From Desulfovibrionales bacterium (GTDB lineage Bacteria; Desulfobacterota; Desulfovibrionia; Desulfovibrionales; Desulfomicrobiaceae): a DNA stretch of 10,938 nucleotides. Within the stretch, counting starts at the first letter, position 1. Every line of letters begins with the position of its first letter. Below are positions 1-6,315 of the stretch, in pieces. The notes beneath the pieces are model-generated. The model did not search any database and was not told the origin of the DNA. It saw nothing but the letters and a program-made list of their open reading frames with translations. Position numbers and translations under genes: made by a program. The DNA lies in contig JAAYGZ010000035.1 in the NCBI GenBank assembly GCA_012727515.1, positions 1-10,938 of the forward strand, given 5' to 3'.

Positions 1-9
1 GCACAGGAA

Positions 10-618
10 ATGAGCGAACCACAAACGGCAATGCCTGAAAAAACAACGCCAGGCCTTTCAGACAGGGCGGGTTCTGCGTCCTCAACTGCATGGGATCATT
101 CCCGCAATCTTCATTTCAGGCCAGGCCAGCCTGCAGGAGATCAGGAAATACACAAAGTACGCCCTGATAAACATGAAGATCCTCCCCCACAGCTTCCAAC
201 CGACTCTGTGGCAAGCCTGTTCAGCCAGCGCATGATGCCCATGGCCGAGCCACAACCTGTCACCAGCGCAGCGCCTCTCTCTGAACCAGCTCTGGATCAC
301 CTGGTAGATCAGATTTTAGTTGGTCGCAGTGCTGATGGTGGACATGAAATTCGCCTGCATATAGACCCGAAAATCCTGCCTGGCACGGAAATTCGCATTC
401 AGCAAAATCAGGATGGCTCCCTGCATATACGCCTGATTTCCAATAATGCCACTTCGTTTCAGACATTGGTATCCAGTCAGGACATACTGCAACAGCGTCT
501 TGAAAATTCAGGCAGCCAGGCCCGTGTTGAAGTCAGCTCTGAGGCCGAAGCTGAACACAATGACAGTCGCAGACGCTCTCGCGGCTATATTGATCCTGCT
601 GATGAACTCCCCTCATAG
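10..618 (+). CDS. sctP: SctP-like T3SS needle-length / substrate-switch protein (FliK/HpaP-type C-terminus)
   Basis: 202 residues if it starts at the ATG at 10. Residues 1-90 are polar, rich in Pro, Ser, Gln and charged residues, with no clear fold. Residues 96-176 form a compact domain with the pattern of the FliK/HpaP/YscP C-terminus: a short helix (DHLVDQILV), two beta-type stretches (HEIRLHIDPKILPGTEIRI and DGSLHIRLI), then an amphipathic helix with QDILQQRLENSG. In known systems such proteins set needle or hook length and switch the export gate from early to late substrates. The stop lies 8 bases before sctQ, which fits the usual order sctP-sctQ-sctR. The frame is open to the window edge, and the AGGAA touches the ATG, too close for a normal ribosome site, so the true start may lie upstream. 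A second reading frame stops at 11-13, so the ATG at 10 could form an ATGA overlap with a preceding gene such as sctO. The family call rests on pattern and context and is moderately sure. Confidence 0.68.
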   Translation: MSEPQTAMPEKTTPGLSDRAGSASSTAWDHSRNLHFRPGQPAGDQEIHKVRPDKHEDPPPQLPTDSVASLFSQRMMPMAEPQPVTSAAPLSEPALDHLVDQILVGRSADGGHEIRLHIDPKILPGTEIRIQQNQDGSLHIRLISNNATSFQTLVSSQDILQQRLENSGSQARVEVSSEAEAEHNDSRRRSRGYIDPADELPS

Positions 619-626
619 GACAGAAT

Positions 627-1775
627 ATGCCTGATCATCACATTGCGCCCTTTGTTCCACCGCGCCGGGAACCTTTGCAAACGCACCTGGATAATGTTTT
701 GCTTACCCGGCAGCATCCGTGGAAATATACGTTATGGGAACACACAGTCCTGGCCCGTCCTGAGCCAGGAGCCTTTGCTTTTTCTCCTGTTGCCCATATC
801 CGTGTTCCCCAGGGCGATCAGTGTTGGTATGTAGAATTAGACAGCCTGGCCTTTATACACTGGCATCCGGCCCTGGCTGATCTTCCAGCCACCATGCCTG
901 TGCCTGAAGAACTCCAACTGGCGCTTCTTGATCTGGCCTGCGCTCCTGTGCAGACTGCTATCGCCCATTTCACAGGGCAGACATTTGAGTTTTCTGAAGC
1001 TGCATGGGGGCCTGCTCCTGTATCCTCCCCTGTGGCCGCGCTGACCCTGAGCGTGCACGCTCCTGATGCCCAGACCACTACACCGCCTTTTGCTGTACGC
1101 ATTCATGTTCCGGATCGCCAACATGCTTTATTTTTAGCTGACCGCCTCTCAACCCTGCCCCTGCGTGCTGAAAACAACCTGTGCACGCACCTGAGTGCTG
1201 AAGTGAGCACTATTGCCGGCTCCATGCCCATTACTATCGCGGAGCTGGCTGATGTGCAGCCAGGAGATGTTCTCCTGCCGCAGGACTACCACGCAGCTCA
1301 GGGCACAATTATATTGCGCCCGTGCTCCTGGCGATCAGAAAACAGAGAAAGCACCCCCTGTTATCAGGATATCAGGTGCACCATACAGGACAACCAGGCT
1401 ACCGTTGTGGCTATAACACGCACACCTAAGGAATCTGCTATGACTACTGATCCATCCACCCCGCAGACCGAAAATTCAACCACAGAGACTGCTCCGCAAT
1501 CAACTGCCACAACCGCTGATACTGCAACAATTGACACAGGCGCACTTGAAGTTGAACTCTGCTTTGAGCTTGATAGACGGCTCATGAGCATCACAGACAT
1601 GGCCGCTCTGGTGCCTGGCTATACCTTTACCCTGGGCTGCGATCCTTTGGCCCCTGTAACATTGCGGGTTCATGGCACTGTTGTGGGCATGGGTCGTCTG
1701 GTGGACATCAATGGTCTGCTGGGCGTTCAGGTTACCAGCCTGGCTCAGCCTGGAGGGCAGGATGCTGGGCTTTAA
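627..1775 (+). CDS. sctQ: SctQ T3SS cytoplasmic ring (C-ring / sorting platform) protein
   Basis: 382 residues. The ATG at 627 has AGGA at 617-620, six bases upstream and overlapping the sctP stop. The C-terminus (about residues 305-372) is a clear SpoA/FliN-type domain. It has GALEVELCFELDRRLMS, then the VPGYTFTLGCDPLAPVTLRV core, a glycine turn (GMGRLVDINGLLGVQV) and a short tail. The N-terminal 270 residues are less conserved, as is usual in SctQ. SctQ builds the cytosolic pods under the injectisome base and binds SctK, SctL and the ATPase to sort cargo. Residues 273-303 are a Thr/Ser/Pro/Ala-rich linker that starts just after an in-frame ATG with a strong ribosome site (separate entry). 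A C-terminal product like that of YscQ, SpaO and SsaQ is therefore likely. The end overlaps sctR by 14 bases, which suggests coupled translation. Confidence 0.88.
   Translation: MPDHHIAPFVPPRREPLQTHLDNVLLTRQHPWKYTLWEHTVLARPEPGAFAFSPVAHIRVPQGDQCWYVELDSLAFIHWHPALADLPATMPVPEELQLALLDLACAPVQTAIAHFTGQTFEFSEAAWGPAPVSSPVAALTLSVHAPDAQTTTPPFAVRIHVPDRQHALFLADRLSTLPLRAENNLCTHLSAEVSTIAGSMPITIAELADVQPGDVLLPQDYHAAQGTIILRPCSWRSENRESTPCYQDIRCTIQDNQATVVAITRTPKESAMTTDPSTPQTENSTTETAPQSTATTADTATIDTGALEVELCFELDRRLMSITDMAALVPGYTFTLGCDPLAPVTLRVHGTVVGMGRLVDINGLLGVQVTSLAQPGGQDAGL
1428..1775 (+). promoter_or_regulatory. Internal ribosome site and start for a short C-terminal SctQ product
   Basis: AAGGA at 1428-1432 lies seven bases before an ATG at 1440-1442 that is in frame with sctQ (Met272). 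Translation from there would give 111 residues: a Thr/Ser-rich leader of about 33 residues followed by the whole SpoA domain. YscQ, SsaQ and SpaO are known to make a short SctQ-C this way, and it pairs with full-length SctQ. The site is better placed than most ribosome sites in this window. That it is used here is an inference. Confidence 0.7.
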
Positions 1776-2415
1776 TCCTGTTTATTTTCTCATAGGCATG
1801 GCCGTGCTTGGCCTGGCCCCGTTTTTACTGATGATGGTGACCTCCTATGTTAAAATTGTGGTCGTTACCTCCTTGATACGCAATGCCCTGGGCGTGCAGC
1901 AGGTACCGCCAACCATGGTCTTGAATGGCCTGGCCATTATCTTAACCATTTTTATCATGGCCCCCATGGCGATGAAAACCACAGAATTATTAGAAACAGT
2001 ATCCATAGAAGCCAATCCTACTCCAAAAGAACTCGTAGAAATACTTCAAACTGTTGCCCCTCCCTTACGACAATTTCTTGCTGCCAATTCCAGCGATTCA
2101 GTTACGCGCGTCTTTATCAGCACAGCCAAACGCATGTGGCCCAAGGAGCTTCATGAGCACATTGCAGCAGATAATTTTTTTATCCTGGTGCCCTCGTTTA
2201 CTATTTCAGAACTGACTAAAGCCTTTCAGATTGGCTTTTTGCTCTACCTTCCTTTTGTAGCCATAGATCTTATTATTTCAAACATCTTGCTTGCCATGGG
2301 CATGATGATGGTCTCGCCCATGACCATTTCCCTGCCCTTTAAGCTACTGCTTTTTGTTACTCTGGACGGCTGGATAAAAGTCAGTCAAGGACTGCTTCTG
2401 AGTTACGCGCAATAA
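1762..2415 (+). CDS. sctR: SctR T3SS export-gate membrane protein (FliP/YscR family)
   Basis: 217 residues, the usual SctR length. I chose the ATG at 1762 because GGAGG at 1752-1756 sits five bases upstream; an earlier in-frame ATG would lie deep inside sctQ. The protein shows the FliP/SctR signature after the first membrane segment: TSYVKIVVVTSLIRNALG followed by QQVPPTMVLNGLAI. Hydrophobic segments lie near residues 9-29, 52-70, 153-178 and 190-214. The MGMMMVSP stretch (Met181-183) matches the methionine gasket that closes the SctR pore in SpaP and FliP. A polar loop (residues 72-150) separates the two membrane halves, as in the family. SctR forms the pentamer at the core of the export gate with SctS and SctT. 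Here no sctS follows: the next gene, 14 bases on, encodes a STAS protein. Start and family are very secure. Confidence 0.95.
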   Translation: MLGFNPVYFLIGMAVLGLAPFLLMMVTSYVKIVVVTSLIRNALGVQQVPPTMVLNGLAIILTIFIMAPMAMKTTELLETVSIEANPTPKELVEILQTVAPPLRQFLAANSSDSVTRVFISTAKRMWPKELHEHIAADNFFILVPSFTISELTKAFQIGFLLYLPFVAIDLIISNILLAMGMMMVSPMTISLPFKLLLFVTLDGWIKVSQGLLLSYAQ

Positions 2416-2429
2416 AAAAGGAGAATTCT

Positions 2430-2762
2430 ATGCATATTGAAAACCTGGAACAAAACGGAATCATCATTATCAAACCAGCAGGCAGCATGGATGCGACCAC
2501 CACCAGCATCTTTGTCAATGCCTGCCAGGAACAGCTCAATACAGGGAAAACCAAAATAGCCGTGGACCTGTCCGGCATTGAATATATCAGTTCCGCCGGA
2601 CTCCGTGGTGTTCTGACCATTCTCAAGGCCAGCCGCGCTTTAAGTGCCGCAGTCGCATTTTGCTGTTTACAACCCATGGTCGCAGAAGTGTTCAAAATTT
2701 CAGGATTTACTTCAATGATGACCATTACTGACAGTCTTGAAGCAGCCCTTGCCTCACTCTGA
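2430..2762 (+). CDS. STAS-domain anti-sigma factor antagonist (RsbV/SpoIIAA/BtrV type)
   Basis: 110 residues, one STAS domain over the full length. AAGGAG at 2418-2423 is six bases before the ATG, one of the best ribosome sites here. The phosphorylation loop reads DLSGIEYISSAGLRGVL (residues 47-63). Ser55, just before AGL, is the likely target of the partner kinase, with Ser54 as the alternative. Family members bind the HATPase anti-sigma protein when unphosphorylated and so free its target; phosphorylation breaks the binding. The next gene, 13 bases on, encodes such a HATPase, so this is a classic antagonist/kinase pair. Its place directly behind sctR suggests a role in T3SS control, like BtrV in Bordetella, but the target is unknown. 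No PP2C-type phosphatase (RsbU/BtrU role) is in the window. Confidence 0.9.
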   Translation: MHIENLEQNGIIIIKPAGSMDATTTSIFVNACQEQLNTGKTKIAVDLSGIEYISSAGLRGVLTILKASRALSAAVAFCCLQPMVAEVFKISGFTSMMTITDSLEAALASL

Positions 2763-2775
2763 GTTGGAGCCAGCC

Positions 2776-3192
2776 ATGCCATCCCTGACCGTGCCTGCCA
2801 GTCTGGAACAGCTTGCTCGTGTTCACGCCTACATCCGCGAGCATGTTCCGTGCGAATATGAAGAGGTACTTGGCCATGTTCTGCTTGCCGCTGAAGAACT
2901 GCTGGTCAATATATTTACGTATGCATATCAGGGCGCGCATGGCCCGGCTGAAGTGGATTGCCGCCTTGTCCAGCGCGATGGACAGAAATTTCTCTGTTTT
3001 ATGGTCAAAGACTGGGGCCCGGCCTTTGACCCTTTTCACGAGGCCCCTGCCCCTGATCTGGATCGTCCAATTGATGATCGTCCTATTGGCGGGCTGGGCA
3101 TTCATCTTATTAAACCCCTGGCCACTCATGTCAGTTATACACGCCTGCACGATGCCAATGTTGTTGAACTGTATTTTGCAAAAAGCACCTGA
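2776..3192 (+). CDS. HATPase anti-sigma factor / serine kinase (RsbW/SpoIIAB/BtrW type)
   Basis: 138 residues, GHKL ATPase fold. I chose the ATG at 2776 because GGAG at 2766-2769 is six bases upstream and it follows the STAS stop; an earlier in-frame ATG (2737) would lie inside the STAS gene. The N-box is Glu41-Leu-Leu-Val-Asn45, with both the probable catalytic base and the Mg-binding Asn present. The G1 box is Asp79-Trp-Gly-Pro-Ala-Phe-Asp85 and the G2 box GGLGIHLI at 105-112. All key positions are intact, so it should be an active kinase of the STAS partner. In the family the free form binds a sigma factor or another target. No sigma factor gene is in the window, so the target is unknown. 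The 3' end overlaps the most likely start of the next gene. Confidence 0.9.
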   Translation: MPSLTVPASLEQLARVHAYIREHVPCEYEEVLGHVLLAAEELLVNIFTYAYQGAHGPAEVDCRLVQRDGQKFLCFMVKDWGPAFDPFHEAPAPDLDRPIDDRPIGGLGIHLIKPLATHVSYTRLHDANVVELYFAKST

Positions 3193-3952
3193 AGGCCTCC
3201 TGGTGCTTGTTCTGCTTGCAGGTCTTTGTGCTCAGGGCACCACGGCTTACTGCAACCCTCGTGAACATGCGGTACATCCTGGCATTATACATGAGGAAAT
3301 CACAACCACCCAACGCCCGGCCCAGGCTCTGCATCCACTGACCTCTTCTGCCCCGCGCCAGACAGATTCCCAGGAACATACTGTGGCCCACACACCACTG
3401 CTGTGCCCGGACCAGGATGCAGAAATGGAAAACCTGCTCCAGCACATGGATGTATATGCCTTATCAGACCATGCGCACCTGCTGGCCCTGCCCCGCATGG
3501 TTTCACCGCGTATTGTCATGGAAGCAGCCCAAGGCCGCTACCACCTGCCTACACAGGCCCAGTGGCAGCCCATTATTAAAGATTCCAGCCAAATTTCTGG
3601 CCTGGACCCCTGGCTCATTGCAGCGGTCATTGCAGTGGAATCTGGTAACAACCCAGCCGCAATTTCTCCCAAAGGCGCCCAGGGTCTCATGCAGCTCATG
3701 CCAGCCACCCAGGCCTATCTTGGCCTTATTGATCCGTTTGATCCCCAGGCCAATGTTCGGGCCGGGAGCCTGTATCTTAAAGAGCAGCTGGATCTGTTTG
3801 GCTCACTGGAATTAGCTCTGGCCGCCTATAATGCCGGACCTGGAAATGTACAAAAATATAAGGGAATTCCACCCTTTGCTGAAACAAAAAACTTCATCCA
3901 TCGTGTTCTGAGCCTGTACCAGAACAGGGACAGAGCAGATCAAAACAAATAA
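3158..3952 (+). CDS. Soluble lytic transglycosylase (SLT/LysM-less, goose-lysozyme-like fold), periplasmic
   Basis: 264 residues from the ATG at 3158. A signal peptide is likely: hydrophobic run LLVLVLLAGLCA (residues 14-25), possible cleavage after TTA30. A variable linker follows, then the SLT domain at about 135-255. Catalytic Glu161 lies in AVESGNNP. The family motifs GLMQLMPAT (176-184) and AYNAGPGNV (223-231) are intact. Such enzymes cut the glycan strand of peptidoglycan, and T3SS clusters often carry one to open the wall for the injectisome. Its position in the T3SS unit fits that role. The start is uncertain: the ATGs at 3152 and 3158 have no ribosome site and overlap the previous gene, while a GTG at 3203 has GAAGG at 3191-3195 seven bases before it but gives a very short signal sequence. 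The enzyme call is secure, the start is not. Confidence 0.88.
   Translation: MLLNCILQKAPEGLLVLVLLAGLCAQGTTAYCNPREHAVHPGIIHEEITTTQRPAQALHPLTSSAPRQTDSQEHTVAHTPLLCPDQDAEMENLLQHMDVYALSDHAHLLALPRMVSPRIVMEAAQGRYHLPTQAQWQPIIKDSSQISGLDPWLIAAVIAVESGNNPAAISPKGAQGLMQLMPATQAYLGLIDPFDPQANVRAGSLYLKEQLDLFGSLELALAAYNAGPGNVQKYKGIPPFAETKNFIHRVLSLYQNRDRADQNK
3183..3208 (+). other. Hairpin over the anti-sigma stop and transglycosylase start region
   Basis: AAGCACC (3183-3189) pairs perfectly with GGTGCTT (3202-3208), leaving a 12-base loop that holds the previous gene's stop and the GAAGG sequence. No T-run follows, so it is not a terminator. It could modulate the transglycosylase start, but this is a guess from base pairing only. 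Confidence 0.35.
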
Positions 3953-3965
3953 GGATTCAGCATTC

Positions 3966-4565
3966 ATGCGACAGTATCTCATTATACTTGTGTGTGCGTT
4001 GCTCTCGGCCTGCGCGGCCGGAAATGCCAACTTCACCTATGCCCCAGGAGTTGAAAGCATTTCTGTGTGGAATGGCGAGCACATCCCCCTGGAGCGGGAC
4101 TGGCAGTACCTGGACACCACGCGCGTTTCGGTTCAGGGAACATTGTGGAATTCATATCTGCCCGTTACCGACACCATGGAGACCATGCTTTTTACTCGCC
4201 CCTCTCAGGCAGGTGAAGAAGTGCTGCTTATTTCCAGAGTGCTTAAAGTGCACGCATGGAGCACTTTTATTTTTTTGGGCGGTACCAAGGCCGAGTTGGG
4301 CACACGCTTGTATCGACATAATTTCTACGAACTGCGAGCGGATACCACAAACGCTGAATACAGAAATTATTTCAGCATCTTACAAACAGCAGGCACTGCT
4401 GTGGCAGCATCATACACAGCCGAAGTCTGGGACCGTTTACCCCTGGACACCATACTGGTCCGGGTCATGCATCTGCGCCCAGGCACAGCGGCAAACACGT
4501 TGCCAGCCTATGCCAAACTCTACCCGCAGGAGCGCTTTGAACCGCTGCTGCGTATTCGGGATTAA
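3966..4565 (+). CDS. Lipoprotein of unknown function in the T3SS unit
   Basis: 199 residues; ATG at 3966 with AAGGA at 3951-3955, ten bases upstream, and only 13 bases after the transglycosylase stop. The N-terminus is a lipoprotein signal: Arg2, hydrophobic run LIILVCALL, then the lipobox Leu13-Ser-Ala-Cys16. Residue +2 is Ala, which favours outer-membrane sorting. The mature part looks like a mixed beta-rich globular domain with Trp-containing segments (NGEHIPLERDWQYLDTTRV, VLKVHAWSTFIFLGGTKAE). I do not recognise a family. Because it closes the T3SS operon, it could act in the system, for example as a pilotin that places the secretin, but no sequence evidence supports that. An AT-rich terminator-like hairpin lies within the gene at 4245-4276. 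Confidence 0.8.
   Translation: MRQYLIILVCALLSACAAGNANFTYAPGVESISVWNGEHIPLERDWQYLDTTRVSVQGTLWNSYLPVTDTMETMLFTRPSQAGEEVLLISRVLKVHAWSTFIFLGGTKAELGTRLYRHNFYELRADTTNAEYRNYFSILQTAGTAVAASYTAEVWDRLPLDTILVRVMHLRPGTAANTLPAYAKLYPQERFEPLLRIRD
4245..4276 (+). other. Terminator-like hairpin inside the lipoprotein gene
   Basis: AAAGTGC (4245-4251) pairs with GCACTTT (4261-4267) around a nine-base loop. The right arm runs directly into TTTTATTTTTTT (4265-4276). This has the form of an intrinsic terminator but lies in the middle of a coding region, at about codon 94-104. The stem is short and only moderately GC-rich, so real termination is uncertain. Confidence 0.4.
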
Positions 4566-4601
4566 AAGATCAGTGCCGGGTGAATCAGGCTTTTCCCTTT
4601 C

Positions 4602-4628
4602 TTGACCTGTGCTGAGCAATTCTTTAAT
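4602..4628 (+). promoter_or_regulatory. Candidate sigma-70 promoter upstream of the ABC transporter genes
   Basis: TTGACC (4602-4607) is one base from the -35 consensus, and TTTAAT (4623-4628) is one base from the -10 consensus. The spacing is 15 bases, shorter than the usual 17. It lies in the only real gap (4566-4696) between the T3SS unit and the transporter genes. The site is plausible but weak. Confidence 0.35.
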
Positions 4629-4632
4629 CGTA

Positions 4633-4648
4633 TGGGTTGATTTTTGCG
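4633..4648 (+). promoter_or_regulatory. Candidate sigma-54 promoter upstream of the ABC transporter genes
   Basis: TGGGTTGATTTTTGCG has the required GG at 4634-4635 and GC at 4646-4647 with exactly ten bases between, plus TTGC at the -12 box. It differs from the consensus at the middle of the -24 box. The start of transcription would be near 4659, leaving a leader of about 38 bases before the binding-protein ATG. Sigma-54 control of amino acid uptake is common, which fits the next gene. Confidence 0.4.
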
Positions 4649-4696
4649 CGTGTCTCTCTCCCCTGTATCCACATTTTTTGCCTAGAAGGAGGATGT

Positions 4697-5437
4697 ATGT
4701 ACAAAAAATTGATGCTCACCGTACTTGCCCTGTGTTTTCTGAGCAGTTCGGCCCTGGCTAAAGACGTTGTTTTTGCCGTGGACGCCACCTACCCACCCAT
4801 GGAAATGGTGGACGCCAATAAAAACATTGTTGGCTTTGGTCCGGAGGTAGTTATGGCCATTGGCAAGGCGGCTGGGTTTACTCCGATTCTGAAAAATACA
4901 GCCTGGGATGGTATTTTTGCTGGCCTGGCTGCTGGAAAATACGATGCCATCTGCTCATCTGTTTCCATTACTGAAGAACGTAAAAATGGCATGGATTTTA
5001 CAGAGCCGTATTTTGACGTCAAACAAGGCGTTGTTGTGTCCAAGGAGTTTGCCTTTACCTCTCTTGATGACCTGACAGGCAAAACAGTAGCGTCCCAGCT
5101 TGGAACCACCGGATATTTTGCTGCCAAAAAAATTAAAGGCGTCAATGCCAAATCCTACGATGAAATTGGTCTGGCCTTTGAAGATCTCTACAATGGTCGT
5201 GTAGATGCAGTTATTGCTGACGATGCGGTTGCTTCTGACTATGCCTTGCAGAATGAGCAGTATGCACAAAAATTAGCCCTGGTTCATTTTATTACTCCGG
5301 ACAGCCCGGAATACCTGGGCATTGCCGTTAAAAAAGGCAATAATGAAATTCGTGAACTCATCAATGATGGTCTGCGTAAGATCAAGGCCAGCGGAGAATA
5401 TGAGGCTATTTACGCCAAATGGTTTGCGACCAGATAA
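4697..5437 (+). CDS. Polar amino acid ABC transporter, periplasmic binding protein (HisJ/GlnH family)
   Basis: 246 residues. The start at 4697 is chosen because AAGGAGG at 4686-4692 is directly upstream; an in-frame ATG at 4637 would add 20 residues before a good signal peptide. The signal peptide is MYKKLMLTVLALCFLSSSALA, with cleavage after Ala21. The mature protein is a bacterial family-3 solute-binding fold with two lobes. It shows ATYPPMEMVD near the start, SVSITEER (88-95; Arg95 probably holds the substrate carboxylate), DFTEPYFD (100-107), QLGTTGYFA and DAVIADD (170-176; an Asp there probably holds the amino group). The family takes up glutamine, histidine, glutamate or related amino acids; I cannot tell which one. 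The end is followed by a strong terminator, so this gene is probably made in excess over the permease. The family call is secure. Confidence 0.92.
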   Translation: MYKKLMLTVLALCFLSSSALAKDVVFAVDATYPPMEMVDANKNIVGFGPEVVMAIGKAAGFTPILKNTAWDGIFAGLAAGKYDAICSSVSITEERKNGMDFTEPYFDVKQGVVVSKEFAFTSLDDLTGKTVASQLGTTGYFAAKKIKGVNAKSYDEIGLAFEDLYNGRVDAVIADDAVASDYALQNEQYAQKLALVHFITPDSPEYLGIAVKKGNNEIRELINDGLRKIKASGEYEAIYAKWFATR

Positions 5438-5455
5438 CCATCCCCTACATAACAT

Positions 5456-5489
5456 GACCGGAGTACAACAGCTCCGGTCTTTATTTTTT
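5456..5489 (+). terminator. Intrinsic terminator between binding protein and permease genes
   Basis: GACCGGAG (5456-5463) pairs perfectly over 8 bases with CTCCGGTC (5472-5479), with an 8-base loop. TTTATTTTTT (5480-5489) follows directly. It lies 18 bases after the binding-protein stop and before the permease start. It most likely lets some transcripts stop, giving more binding protein than membrane parts, a pattern common in such operons. Confidence 0.85.
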
Positions 5490-5508
5490 AGTGTGTAAAA
5501 GGCCTTCC

Positions 5509-6315
5509 ATGACTCAAAACGCCGCAAACAAAATAGTCAAAATTGATATTGGCGATGGCGCAGCTATTCCGTGTAAAAAAGACTCAGGCCTGTTCACAGC
5601 CTGGTGGATTACGCTCATTGGCGCCATTTTTTTTATTACTTACCTCTGTGTTGTTGAGCCTGACCCCTATTGGCGCATCCTGACCTTTCTGCCCGATGGA
5701 GTACTGGTCACCTTTCAGGTTACAATTTTCTCTATCCTGCTCTCTTTGGTTTTAGGACTCATAACTGGTCTGGGCCGCCTGTCCCGCAATCGCGTTTTTA
5801 ATCTTATTGCCTCGACCTATGTCGAGGTCATTCGTGGCATTCCCCTGCTGGTGCAGCTTTTTTATATTTACTACGCTTTGGGCCGCATTTCACTTTTTCA
5901 GAATCTTCCTCCCCTGGCCGCTGCCGTAGTTGCCATGGGCATTTGTTACGGGGCCTATATGGGCGAAGTTTTTCGCGCTGGCATCCAGTCTATTGACAAA
6001 GGGCAGACCGAAGCTGCCAGGTCACTGGGCTTCAGCCGTGCCCAGACCATGATACTGGTCATCCTGCCCCAGGCCTGGCGCACTATCCTGCCGCCTGTGG
6101 GCAATGAGTTCATTGCCCTGCTGAAAGATAGTTCCCTGGTTTCTATCCTGGCAGTTTCTGATTTACTGCGCCGGGGACGTGAATTTGCCAGCGAGTCCTT
6201 TTTGTATTTTGAAGCCTATACCATGGTTGCCCTGGTGTATCTGGTCATCACCTTATTTTTATCCAAGGCTGTCAGCAAAATGGAGCAGAGGTTAAGCTAT
6301 TATGAACGGGACTAG
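5509..6315 (+). CDS. Polar amino acid ABC transporter, permease (HisM/GlnP family)
   Basis: 268 residues. The ATG at 5509 has AAAAGG at 5497-5502 six bases upstream; an in-frame GTG at 5491 lacks a ribosome site. A 27-residue cytoplasmic tail precedes the first membrane segment (about 29-49). Further membrane segments lie at about 65-88, 112-125, 135-155, 202-218 and 234-254. The motif [20 protein letters not shown] (103-122) is typical of the family. The cytoplasmic EAA loop reads [20 protein letters not shown] (168-187), the surface that docks the ATPase. The permease carries the substrate across the inner membrane with the ATPase encoded by the next gene. Its stop overlaps the ATPase start by 14 bases, so the two are translated together. 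The promoter must read through or lie after the terminator at 5456-5489. Confidence 0.93.
   Translation: MTQNAANKIVKIDIGDGAAIPCKKDSGLFTAWWITLIGAIFFITYLCVVEPDPYWRILTFLPDGVLVTFQVTIFSILLSLVLGLITGLGRLSRNRVFNLIASTYVEVIRGIPLLVQLFYIYYALGRISLFQNLPPLAAAVVAMGICYGAYMGEVFRAGIQSIDKGQTEAARSLGFSRAQTMILVILPQAWRTILPPVGNEFIALLKDSSLVSILAVSDLLRRGREFASESFLYFEAYTMVALVYLVITLFLSKAVSKMEQRLSYYERD

Noticed and set aside
4566..4600. Possible terminator after the lipoprotein gene (GCC...GGC followed by TTTT).
   Set aside because: Only three firm base pairs with a ten-base loop; too weak to call, so the end of the T3SS transcript is unclear.
3988..4605. A 205-codon open frame overlapping the lipoprotein gene.
   Set aside because: It has no ribosome site and no recognisable domain, with Cys- and Arg-rich composition typical of an out-of-frame shadow; the overlapping gene has a lipobox and a ribosome site.
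5810..5827. Perfect seven-base-pair hairpin (CCTCGAC / GTCGAGG, four-base loop) inside the permease gene.
   Set aside because: No T-run follows and it lies in the conserved TYVEV coding region; it probably reflects codon choice.
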